In this document: one piece after another, positions 1 through 5,260 of the stretch
How positions within the stretch are numbered: the stretch's first letter is position 1
Layout of the letters: each line of letters starts with the position of its first letter
Position numbers and translations under genes: made by a program
Notes under the pieces: model-generated
What the model saw: the letters and a program-made list of their open reading frames with translations, nothing else
What the model was told of the DNA's origin: nothing
Database searches by the model: none
NCBI GenBank assembly: GCA_021799915.1
Contig: JAJYZN010000011.1
Location: 21,871 to 27,130, forward strand
Direction: 5' to 3'
Origin: Actinomycetes bacterium
GTDB lineage: Bacteria > Actinomycetota > Acidimicrobiia > Acidimicrobiales > RAAP-2
Length of the DNA stretch: 5,260 nucleotides

Positions 1-842
1 AGCGTGAGGGCCACCAGGAAGAGGCGGGCGTAGAGCGCCTGGGCAACGCCGATGTCCCGGACCCGAGCTGCTTTCTGGTCGAAGTTCCGCGCCTCGTGGT
101 CAGGGCGACCGAAGAGTTTCACGAGCATTGCACCCGAGACGTTGAAGCGCTCGTTCATCACCATGTTCATCTCGCTGTTGAGGTTGTAGCCCTCCAAGGT
201 GAGCGTCCCGAGGCGCCGGCCCACGATGCGGGCGGGGACGAGGAAGACCGGGAGGAGCACGAGGGCGACCAAGGTGATCTGCCAGCTCAGGACGAACATG
301 GCCACCAGCACGATGAGGACGGTGACGAAGTTGCCGACGACGTTGGAGAGCAGGTCGGTGAACGCCTGCTGTGCCCCGATGACGTCGTTGTTGAGGCGGC
401 TCACCAGCGCGCCGGTCTGGGTCCGGGTGAAGAACGCGAGAGGCATCTGCTGGATGTGGCGGAAGACTTTCGACCGCATGTCGAAGATGAGGCCTTCGCC
501 AACGACGGCCGATACCCGCCGCTCGAAGAGTGACAGGCCGGCTGTGACCACGGCCAGCCCGCCGGCGAGCAAGGCCAGAGAGACGATGAGGCCGGTCCGG
601 TGCCCGAGGATGCCCTTGTCGATGATGGCTCGCAGGATGAGAGGGTTCACCGCTCCCACGGCAGAGCCGAGGACGACCACCGGGAGGAAGATGGAAAGGA
701 TCCGCCGGTAGGGGACGGCGAAGCGGAGCATGCGCTTGGTGGTGCCCGGCTTCACCCGGTGCTCGAGCACCGACCGGTCCTGGCGGAACGACCGCATGCC
801 GGACCAGCCGCCGCCGCCCATGCCTCTACCATGGGGCGGCAT
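1..842 (-). CDS. ABC exporter half-transporter, N-terminal transmembrane domain (partial, runs off left edge)
   Basis: The 280 visible residues form the membrane domain (ABC_membrane type) of an ATP-driven exporter of the MsbA/MDR half-transporter class; the ATPase domain would lie beyond the left edge. A glycine-rich, arginine-containing N-terminus (residues 1-48) precedes hydrophobic helices at about 49-70 and 84-104. A cytoplasmic loop follows with the coupling-helix region MPLAFFTRTQTGALVSRLNND (133-153, the F-F-x-R-x-x-T-G-x-L-V-S-R-L pattern typical of the family), and then two helices at about 168-187 and 189-207. Residues 225-246 carry the conserved stretch before the next helix (N234, S236, K242, F244, G245). 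Start 842 is chosen for the GGAGG six bases upstream; in-frame ATGs at 821 and 797 lack one. The substrate cannot be told. It lies 50 bases after the isomerase-like gene, on the same strand, so it is probably cotranscribed. Confidence 0.93.
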   Translation of the reverse strand, partial: MPPHGRGMGGGGWSGMRSFRQDRSVLEHRVKPGTTKRMLRFAVPYRRILSIFLPVVVLGSAVGAVNPLILRAIIDKGILGHRTGLIVSLALLAGGLAVVTAGLSLFERRVSAVVGEGLIFDMRSKVFRHIQQMPLAFFTRTQTGALVSRLNNDVIGAQQAFTDLLSNVVGNFVTVLIVLVAMFVLSWQITLVALVLLPVFLVPARIVGRRLGTLTLEGYNLNSEMNMVMNERFNVSGAMLVKLFGRPDHEARNFDQKAARVRDIGVAQALYARLFLVALT

Positions 843-848
843 AGCTCA

Positions 849-853
849 CCTCC
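849..853 (-). promoter_or_regulatory. Ribosome binding site of the ABC exporter gene
   Basis: On the minus strand a perfect GGAGG stands six bases before the ATG at 842. It selects this start over the in-frame ATGs at 821 (glycine-rich start) and 797. An in-frame TGA at 848-846 rules out any further upstream start. Confidence 0.75.
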
Positions 854-892
854 GCTGCCGGCCGGCGGGCACAGCGCGCCGGGAACGCGGGC

Positions 893-1276
893 TCACGCGG
901 CGCTGAACGTGACGTCGGCGTCGTCCCAGTAGGCAGTAACGGCACTGATGCGCTCGTCGTCGGTGACGGTGAAAACCTCGATGCCCGAGATCACCATCTG
1001 GCCTCCGTCGAGAGTGACCGTGACCTGGAAGTGCACGGCTGCCTGGTGCCCACAAGTGTGGACAGCGAGCGCCCGGAATGTCGTTGCGCTGCTCGCGTCG
1101 ACGGCCCGCTGGAAGAACGCGCCAATCGCTTCGTGTCCCACGTTGGGCGGGGTATTGGCCGGGTCTGCCTGCACGGCGTTCTCGGTGAACAGAGCGACAA
1201 TCGCCGCGACGTCGCGCGAGGTGACGGCATCGCAGTAACGCTCGACGAGCCGGCGGAGCGATTCGGGGGTGGGCAT
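893..1276 (-). CDS. Ketosteroid-isomerase-like protein (SnoaL/NTF2 fold)
   Basis: A 127-residue protein, the usual length for single-domain NTF2-fold enzymes of the steroid delta-isomerase/SnoaL type. By eye it aligns end to end with bacterial delta5-3-ketosteroid isomerase. An N-terminal helix has R13-Y14 (Tyr position of the oxyanion hole). The segment VALFTENAVQADP carries D38 at the catalytic base position. N41-P44 and G48-F55 match the family's PP..G...I..F pattern, and the C-terminal strands end in AYW (115-117). The second acid of the oxyanion hole, Asp in the classical enzyme, is E100 here. Start ATG 1276 has AGGA eight bases upstream; a GTG at 1282 in GTGA overlap with the preceding stop is an alternative. 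The gene begins two bases after the enoyl reductase stop, so translational coupling is likely. Substrate unknown: isomerase, hydratase or cyclase are all possible, and steroid activity should not be assumed. Confidence 0.85.
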   Translation of the reverse strand: MPTPESLRRLVERYCDAVTSRDVAAIVALFTENAVQADPANTPPNVGHEAIGAFFQRAVDASSATTFRALAVHTCGHQAAVHFQVTVTLDGGQMVISGIEVFTVTDDERISAVTAYWDDADVTFSAA

Positions 1277-1278
1277 GG

Positions 1279-2061
1279 TCACGATCCTACGGCGTGGACC
1301 CCGCCGTCGACGTGGAGCATCTCGCCGGTGGTCATGGGGAGCCAATCCGACATGAGGGCGACGCACGCTCGGGCGACGACGTCGGCGTCGTGCACGTCCC
1401 AGCCAAGCGGAGCTCTCACCGACCACGTGTCCTCGAAGGCCGAGAACCCCGGTATGGATTTCGCGGCCATCGTGCGGACCGGACCTGCCGCCACAAGGTT
1501 CACCCGCACGCCTCGGGGCCCGAGATCGCGGGCCAGGTACCGGGAGAGGGACTCGAGGGCCGCTTTGGCCACGCCCATCCAGTCGTAGACGGGCCATGCG
1601 ACCGTGGCGTCGAAGTCCAGACCCACCACCGACGCCCCGCCGTCGGCACCGGCGGTCTCGAGTAGGGGGAGGAAGGCACTCACAAGGGCCTTGAGGGAGT
1701 AGGCGGAGATTTGAAGAGCCACGGCGACGTCGTCCCAGGCGGCGGGCAGCATTCCCTGCCCCAGGCACGACGGAGGTGCGAACCCGATCGCGTGCAAGAG
1801 GCCGTCGAGACGTCCCCATCGCTGGGAAACCACGGCCGCAGCGGCGTCAAGCTGCTCTCGGCTCGTGACGTCGATCTCCAAGACCTCCGGCTCGCTCTCG
1901 AGCTTTCTCGCGGTCCGCCGGGTGAGGGACATCCCCCGGCCGGCACCCGACAGGATGATCTCGGCTCCCTCCTGCTCGGCCCGCCGGGCGAAGGCGAAGG
2001 CCAACGAGGCGTCGGTGAGCACGCCGGTGACGAGGATCCGCTTTCCCTCGAGCATTCTCAT
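1279..2061 (-). CDS. fabI: Enoyl-[acyl-carrier-protein] reductase (NADH), InhA/FabI type
   Basis: A 260-residue short-chain dehydrogenase that reduces trans-2-enoyl-ACP with NAD(P)H in the last step of each fatty-acid elongation cycle, in the cytosol. Residues 3-23 (LEGKRILVTG then LTDASLAFA) match the nucleotide-binding start of InhA. D64-V65 lies at the adenine pocket and HAIGFAP at 90-96. The catalytic pair is Y159 and K166 in the YDWMGVAKAALES motif (159-171), with F150 at the InhA Phe149 position. NLVAAGPVRT (188-197), SDWLPMTTGE and the final VDGG are diagnostic of FabI/InhA rather than FabG. It differs from mycobacterial InhA in having Ala91 where InhA has Ser94 and a substrate-binding loop about ten residues shorter. 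Start 2061 (MRMLEG) has no Shine-Dalgarno but a -10-like TAGCCT eight bases upstream, suggesting leaderless translation; ATG 2055 is the alternative. It heads the leftward set. Confidence 0.95.
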   Translation of the reverse strand: MRMLEGKRILVTGVLTDASLAFAFARRAEQEGAEIILSGAGRGMSLTRRTARKLESEPEVLEIDVTSREQLDAAAAVVSQRWGRLDGLLHAIGFAPPSCLGQGMLPAAWDDVAVALQISAYSLKALVSAFLPLLETAGADGGASVVGLDFDATVAWPVYDWMGVAKAALESLSRYLARDLGPRGVRVNLVAAGPVRTMAAKSIPGFSAFEDTWSVRAPLGWDVHDADVVARACVALMSDWLPMTTGEMLHVDGGVHAVGS

Positions 2062-2620
2062 GAGAGCCGAGGCTAGTGCCGTGCCCGCAAGGGCTGTCGC
2101 GTCCGTACGAGCGGCTGGTGCGCGTCCCCGAGGAGAGCCGAGCCGACAGATCCGCGGCAAAGCACGACACGGGAAACGAAGAAGCGCCGGCGATACGCCC
2201 TCTACTGATGACGTGCGGCGCACTTCGGGGGCCAGAGCATGGGTCATTCTGCAGGTCACGACCACTTCGTGGCCGGAGATGGGGTGGCTCGCCTTTGCGG
2301 CGCTGGCAGTTCGCGGACGCGGTGCTGGCGATGCTCCTCGTGCTGTTGGCAGCACTGGCGGCCATCGACCTGGCCGCCAGAGTGTGCCGATCGGGAGCTC
2401 CTTCGGGGAACCAGTGGGAGACAGGGCTGCCGATGTGCTGCGCATCTTCGGGAGCTTTGGAAACGGGAACGGCACCCTGGTGATGTTCGCCTCATTCGCG
2501 CTCTCGTGGTGGCGCGTCCATGAGTGCTCCGAAGAGGCAGCCGCCTGATGCGCGGCACCGCGCGGGCGAGGTCCTGGCCGGACCTGGTGGTCGGCGCGGC
2601 CTCTGTGAGAAGGTGGGACC
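2062..2620. other. 559-bp divergent intergenic region with possible remnants of a small membrane-protein gene
   Basis: This region separates the leftward enoyl reductase set from the rightward F420 reductase set and must hold both promoters. No intact frame in it has a convincing start, ribosome site and coding bias together. On the plus strand about 2239-2548 looks partly coding in shifting frames. A strongly hydrophobic stretch at 2310-2386 (FADAVLAMLLVLLAALAAID, then LAARV) uses G/C-rich third positions in one frame. Farther on, 2419-2548 in another frame gives VGDRAADVLRIFGSFGNGNG and a second hydrophobic segment ending SWWR before a stop at 2546-2548. The joined pieces would make a small two-helix membrane protein broken by indels, either a pseudogene or chance. 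Nothing recognisable is seen in 2076-2230 apart from the leftward promoter candidate. No terminator or clear rightward -10 box was found. Confidence 0.4.
2070..2075 (-). promoter_or_regulatory. Candidate -10 box of a leaderless promoter for the enoyl reductase gene
   Basis: The minus strand reads TAGCCT, which fits the actinobacterial -10 pattern TAnnnT. Its last base is eight bases before the ATG at 2061, so transcription would start at or next to the start codon. No ribosome binding site precedes either candidate start, which agrees with a leaderless message. The -35 region is weak: GCGACA occurs 19 bases upstream. A six-base match can arise by chance. Confidence 0.35.
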
Positions 2621-3274
2621 ATGCGAGTCGGCATCATCGGAGGTACCGGGCCGGCCGGCCGCGGTCTGGCAGCCCGCCTGGCCGTTGCCGGTGTGGAGGT
2701 GTTATTGGGATCGCGCGACGCGCAGCGAGCCCAGTCGGTTGCCGGTGACCTCAACCGGTCGTGGGCGGGCCGGCTCGCCGTGGGGATCGCCGGCACTTCG
2801 AACGACGCGGCGGCCGGCGCCGACCAGGTGATCGTGGCCACGCCATGGGACGCCACGATCGGCACCATCGGCCCCCTCGCCGAGCCGCTGGCCGGCAAGG
2901 TAGTGGTGTCGATGGTGAACGCTCTCGTGCGTGAGGGGCGCGAGATGCTGGCAGTCGTGCCTGCCCGCGGCTCGATGGCCGGCGCAGTGCAGGGGATCCT
3001 GCGCCGTTCCCTGGTGGCCGCAGCGTTCCACCACCTGCCTGCGTCGGAGATGGAGGATCCCGAGGCGCGCCTGGCGGCCGACGTGCTGGTGTGCTCGGAC
3101 CACGACGAGGCGGGAGCGGCGACGATGGCGCTGGTCGATCGGGTCGAAGGTCTGCGAGCCGTCGACGCAGGGTCGCTCTCCCAGGCGACGGCTATCGAGG
3201 CCTTCACGGCCGTGCTGGTGAACGTGAACATCCGCAATCGGGCCCACAGCTCGATCAGGCTGTCGGGCATCTGA
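2621..3274 (+). CDS. npdG: Coenzyme F420:NADP+ oxidoreductase (NADPH-dependent F420 reductase)
   Basis: A 217-residue cytosolic enzyme that moves hydride between NADPH and the deazaflavin cofactor F420, supplying reduced F420 or recovering NADPH. The N-terminal Rossmann fold opens MRVGIIGGTGPAGRGLA with the G7-x-x-G10-x-x-G13 pattern. G30-S31-R32 after strand two is the NADP 2'-phosphate grip typical of this family. ATPWDATI (73-80), HHLPA (137-141), CSDHDEA (158-164), and GLRAVDAGSLSQA (177-189) follow archaeal F420-dependent NADP reductase along its whole length, and family proteins are about 210-230 residues. AAGG-like signal AGGTGG (2611-2616) lies just before the ATG, supporting this start. 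It is the first gene of the rightward set; the next gene starts eight bases after its stop, with its ribosome site overlapping that stop. A few relatives reduce other substrates, so exact cofactor use is inferred. Confidence 0.88.
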   Translation: MRVGIIGGTGPAGRGLAARLAVAGVEVLLGSRDAQRAQSVAGDLNRSWAGRLAVGIAGTSNDAAAGADQVIVATPWDATIGTIGPLAEPLAGKVVVSMVNALVREGREMLAVVPARGSMAGAVQGILRRSLVAAAFHHLPASEMEDPEARLAADVLVCSDHDEAGAATMALVDRVEGLRAVDAGSLSQATAIEAFTAVLVNVNIRNRAHSSIRLSGI

Positions 3275-3276
3275 GG
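3272..3276 (+). promoter_or_regulatory. Ribosome binding site of the MshC-like gene, overlapping the npdG stop codon
   Basis: TGAGG contains the stop codon of the preceding gene and supplies GAGG six bases ahead of the GTG at 3283. This arrangement favours GTG 3283 as the start of the cysteine ligase and suggests translational coupling with the F420 reductase gene. Confidence 0.65.
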
Positions 3277-3282
3277 TCCGAG

Positions 3283-4434
3283 GTGGCGGTCCGGTTGTAC
3301 GACACGCGGCGCCTCGAGGTCGCACCTTTGGACGTCGGTCCGCTGGTCACCATCTACACCTGCGGCATCACGCCGTACGATTCGGCTCACCTCGGCCATG
3401 CGGCCGTCTACCTGACCTTCGACGTGCTCCGGCGGCTCTTGTACGAGACGGGGCACGACACGAGGTGTGTGCGCAACGTCACCGACGTGGACGACGACAT
3501 CCTGCGTAAAGCCCGAGAGCTCGGCGTGCACTACCTCGACCTCGCGGTCGAGGAGATGACTCGCTTCGACGAGGACATGCGTTCGCTGGGTCTTCTGCCG
3601 GCGTCGGTAGAGCCACGGGCCACGTCGGCGATCGCCGAGATCCTCTCGCTGGTGGGAGCGTCTCTCGCGAGCGGGCACGCCTACGAGTCCGGCGGGTCCG
3701 TCTACTTCGACGTGTCGAGCTTTCCTCGGTTCGGCGAATTGAGCCATCTCGACCGCGCCGCCATGCTCGCGCTGGCAGCGGAGCACGGAGGGCGGCCCGA
3801 CGATCCGAACAAACGCGACCCATTGGACTTCGTGCTCTGGCAGCCGTCGCTGCCCGACGAGCCGAGCTGGGACTCGAGATGGGGTCCCGGGCGGCCGGGC
3901 TGGCACGTGGAGTGCTCGGCCCTGGCGTTGCGGGAGCTGGGGGAGACCATCGACATCCACGGGGGAGGTCGGGACCTCGTCTTCCCCCACCACGAGTGTG
4001 AGATCGCACAGTCCGAGTCGGTCACCAAAAGACCGTTCGTACGCCACTGGGTCCACGTGGGCTTGGTCGGGCTCGATGGCGCCAAGATGTCGAAATCGCT
4101 CGGCAATTTGGTGTTCGTCCGAGACCTGCTGAAGGAATGGGACCCGATGGTGGTAAGGCTGTCCCTACTGGCGCACCACTACCGCACCGATTGGGAGTGG
4201 TCGCCAGGCGAGCCGTCGGTGGCGGCCCGGCGCTTGGAGCACTGGCGATCGGCAGCGCTCGAGAGTGGGGAGGGGTCCGGCGCCCCTGGGTCGGCCGATG
4301 CCCTCAGAGCAGAGGTGCGAGCCGCGTTGGAAGACGACCTGGACACCCCGGGTGCGCTCGACCTCGTCGACCGGGCTGTGTCGTCGGGACATCCGGTTGG
4401 CCGAGCCGCCGAGCTGCTCGGTATCGTGCTTTGA
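3283..4434 (+). CDS. mshC: MshC-like cysteine ligase (class I, CysRS-related; probable mycothiol biosynthesis)
   Basis: A 383-residue class I ligase. MshC activates cysteine with ATP and joins it to glucosaminyl-inositol to make mycothiol precursor; the related CysRS charges tRNA. Visible are RLYDT (4-8), CGITPYD (27-33), the HLGH signature (36-39), NVTDVDD (65-71), RPGWHVECSA (204-213), FPHHE (234-238) and KMSKS (268-272). Probable zinc ligands are C27, C211 and H236. MshC traits are CGITPYD instead of CGPTVYD, AVYLTFD after the HIGH motif, a C-terminus ending at DDLDTPGAL plus a short helix and LLGIVL, and no CysRS anticodon-binding extension (CysRS is usually about 460 residues). CysRS-like traits are no roughly 30-residue MshC N-terminal extension and E240, the fourth zinc ligand of CysRS, within HHECEIAQSES. 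GTG 3283 is chosen for the GAGG upstream. It follows npdG by eight bases. A short CysRS paralogue is the main alternative. Confidence 0.8.
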   Translation: MAVRLYDTRRLEVAPLDVGPLVTIYTCGITPYDSAHLGHAAVYLTFDVLRRLLYETGHDTRCVRNVTDVDDDILRKARELGVHYLDLAVEEMTRFDEDMRSLGLLPASVEPRATSAIAEILSLVGASLASGHAYESGGSVYFDVSSFPRFGELSHLDRAAMLALAAEHGGRPDDPNKRDPLDFVLWQPSLPDEPSWDSRWGPGRPGWHVECSALALRELGETIDIHGGGRDLVFPHHECEIAQSESVTKRPFVRHWVHVGLVGLDGAKMSKSLGNLVFVRDLLKEWDPMVVRLSLLAHHYRTDWEWSPGEPSVAARRLEHWRSAALESGEGSGAPGSADALRAEVRAALEDDLDTPGALDLVDRAVSSGHPVGRAAELLGIVL

Positions 4435-4519
4435 CCCCGCTGCCGCGCGTCCTGGGTCCGGGCGGGCGGAGGTAGCCGCGCCTCGACCTTGCGGCGAGGT
4501 TCCGAGGAGCACGCACACG
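4435..4519 (+). promoter_or_regulatory. thrS leader with alternative short hairpins and the thrS ribosome binding site
   Basis: These 85 bases lie between the MshC-like stop and the thrS start. GAGGAG at 4504-4509 stands ten bases before the ATG. CCTCG at 4481-4485 can pair with CGAGG at 4495-4499 (loop of nine) or with a second CGAGG at 4503-4507 that overlaps the ribosome site. GCCGC at 4475-4479 can pair with GCGGC at 4491-4495, excluding the first of these. Such competing stems could regulate thrS translation, but five-base G/C stems are common by chance in DNA this GC-rich. No T-run follows, so it is not a classical terminator, and no T-box signature was seen. Confidence 0.3.
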
Positions 4520-5260
4520 ATGACATCGACAGTAGAGGTCCGCCTGCCAGACGGTTCGGTCCGCCGGCTTCCGGCCGGCTCGGATGGACACGACCTGGCC
4601 GAGGCCATCGGCCGGCGCCTGGCAAAGTCGGCTGTCGCCTTGACGGCAGATGGCCGGCTTGTCGACCTCTCGGCGCCCCTGGTGCCGGGGTCGACGGTGA
4701 CGGTCGAGACCGCCGCGACGCCTCGAGGGCGCGACGTGCTCCGCCACTCCACCGCCCACGTACTGGCCCAAGCAGTCTTGAGACTGTGGCCAGGTGCGCA
4801 CTACGCGATCGGTCCGGTGATCGACGACGGCTTCTACTACGACTTCGAGCTCCCCGGCGGGGAACGGTTCAGTGACGACGATCTCCCCCGGGTCGCAGAG
4901 GAGATGCGCAAGATCATCGCCGAGAACCAGCCGTTCGTGCGCGAAGAGCACCCAGCGGTCGAAGCACTTGACATCTTCGCCGACCAGCCGTTCAAACGCG
5001 AGATCATCGAGTCGGTGGCCGGTGGTGCAGTGGAGGTGGACGCTGCTCCAGTCGAAGGAGGACAGACGGCCGATTCTGGAGCCGCGGTCCTCTCCACCTA
5101 CCGGAACTCGCCGGAATTCGTCGACCTCTGCCTGGGTCCCCATGTGCCATCGACCGGCGTCCTTGGGGCATTCAAATTACAGCGGGTAGCGGGCGCCTAC
5201 TGGCGCGGAGACTCCCGTAATCCCATGCTGCAGCGCATTTACGGCACGTCCTGGGCGCAG
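4520..5260 (+). CDS. thrS: Threonyl-tRNA synthetase, N-terminal part (partial, runs off right edge)
   Basis: The 247 visible residues are the N-terminal part of the class II enzyme that attaches threonine to tRNA(Thr) and removes mischarged serine. A TGS domain covers about 1-64 (VEVRLPDGSVRRLPAG, then the closing VPGSTVTVE). The editing domain follows at about 70-230. H76 and H80 (HSTAHVLAQAV), with C204 and H208 (DLCLGPHVPSTG), form the expected HxxxH plus CxxxH editing site; IGPVIDDGFYYDF (97-109) and AYWRGDSRNPMLQRIYGTSW (226-245) are strongly conserved ThrRS blocks. The catalytic motifs 2 and 3 lie beyond the edge. The ATG is supported by GAGGAG ten bases upstream and by the TGS domain beginning at residue 5. 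Residues 167-196 are a slightly glycine/alanine-rich linker between conserved editing-domain blocks. It is third in the rightward set, after the cysteine ligase. Confidence 0.96.
   Translation, partial: MTSTVEVRLPDGSVRRLPAGSDGHDLAEAIGRRLAKSAVALTADGRLVDLSAPLVPGSTVTVETAATPRGRDVLRHSTAHVLAQAVLRLWPGAHYAIGPVIDDGFYYDFELPGGERFSDDDLPRVAEEMRKIIAENQPFVREEHPAVEALDIFADQPFKREIIESVAGGAVEVDAAPVEGGQTADSGAAVLSTYRNSPEFVDLCLGPHVPSTGVLGAFKLQRVAGAYWRGDSRNPMLQRIYGTSWAQ

Noticed and set aside
96..932. Plus-strand open frames over the ABC exporter and the intergenic gap
   Set aside because: They are antisense to a clear ABC membrane domain, have low-complexity H/E/D or R-rich translations and no recognisable domain.
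1277..1282. GTG 1282 as the start of the isomerase-like gene (GTGA overlap)
   Set aside because: Possible, but AGGA is better spaced for ATG 1276 and the extra two residues add nothing; kept as an alternative.
2076..2483. A single intact plus-strand gene of about 135 codons upstream of the F420 reductase
   Set aside because: Only its central hydrophobic stretch looks coding. The beginning and end have poor third-position bias and no ribosome site, so it is treated as part of a possible decayed gene.
3091..3282. N-terminal extension of the cysteine ligase starting at ATG 3091
   Set aside because: It overlaps the end of the F420 reductase gene in another frame and adds R/G-rich residues with no homology. 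GTG 3283 has a proper GAGG and begins right where the family begins.
2062..4056. A very long minus-strand open frame extending the enoyl reductase N-terminally across the F420 reductase and cysteine ligase genes
   Set aside because: Only the part below 2061 matches a protein family. The extension is antisense to two well-recognised plus-strand genes and is open only because GC-rich DNA has few stops.
3283..4434. Canonical full-length cysteinyl-tRNA synthetase
   Set aside because: About 80 residues too short, no C-terminal anticodon-binding domain, and CGITPYD in place of the CysRS-type CGPTVYD.
4435..4519. T-box riboswitch or intrinsic terminator before thrS
   Set aside because: The leader is only 85 bases, shows no T-box sequence or specifier stem, and no stem is followed by a T-run.
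4304..5143. Minus-strand open frame of about 279 codons over thrS
   Set aside because: Antisense to an unmistakable ThrRS; its translation has no family resemblance.

Overview
The window is a GC-rich stretch (roughly two-thirds G+C by eye, with strong G/C bias at third codon positions) carrying ordinary chromosomal genes. Four things point to Actinomycetota, probably a lineage outside the classical Mycobacteria/Streptomyces such as Acidimicrobiia (the class is inference): an InhA/FabI-type enoyl-ACP reductase, an F420-type NADPH reductase, a MshC-like cysteine ligase, and a possible leaderless promoter. No mobile element, CRISPR array, tRNA or rRNA was seen.

Layout. Two gene sets diverge from a 559-bp region (2062-2620). 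Leftward (minus strand) run an enoyl-ACP reductase (2061-1279), a small ketosteroid-isomerase-like/NTF2-fold protein (1276-893) two bases after it, and the membrane half of an ABC exporter (842 running off the left edge). Rightward (plus strand) run an F420/NADP oxidoreductase (2621-3274), a short class I cysteine ligase of MshC type (3283-4434) eight bases after it, and threonyl-tRNA synthetase (thrS, 4520 running off the right edge) behind an 85-base leader. Each set has operon-like spacing.

How the genes fit together. The leftward set combines a last-step fatty-acid elongation enzyme with a possible allylic isomerase or hydratase and a lipid/drug-type exporter half; a lipid-related job is suggestive but unproven. 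The rightward set joins deazaflavin (F420) redox balance, probable mycothiol synthesis and translation. A cysteine ligase next to thrS raises the question of whether it charges tRNA or makes mycothiol: its length, active-site region and C-terminus favour MshC, while one zinc ligand looks CysRS-like.

The central divergent region holds no intact convincing gene. It does hold fragments of a small membrane-protein-like reading frame spread over different frames, possibly a decayed gene. No clear novel system is present. The points most worth a second look are the MshC/CysRS hybrid features, the natural alanine at the InhA Ser94 position, the coupled isomerase-like gene, and the central region.
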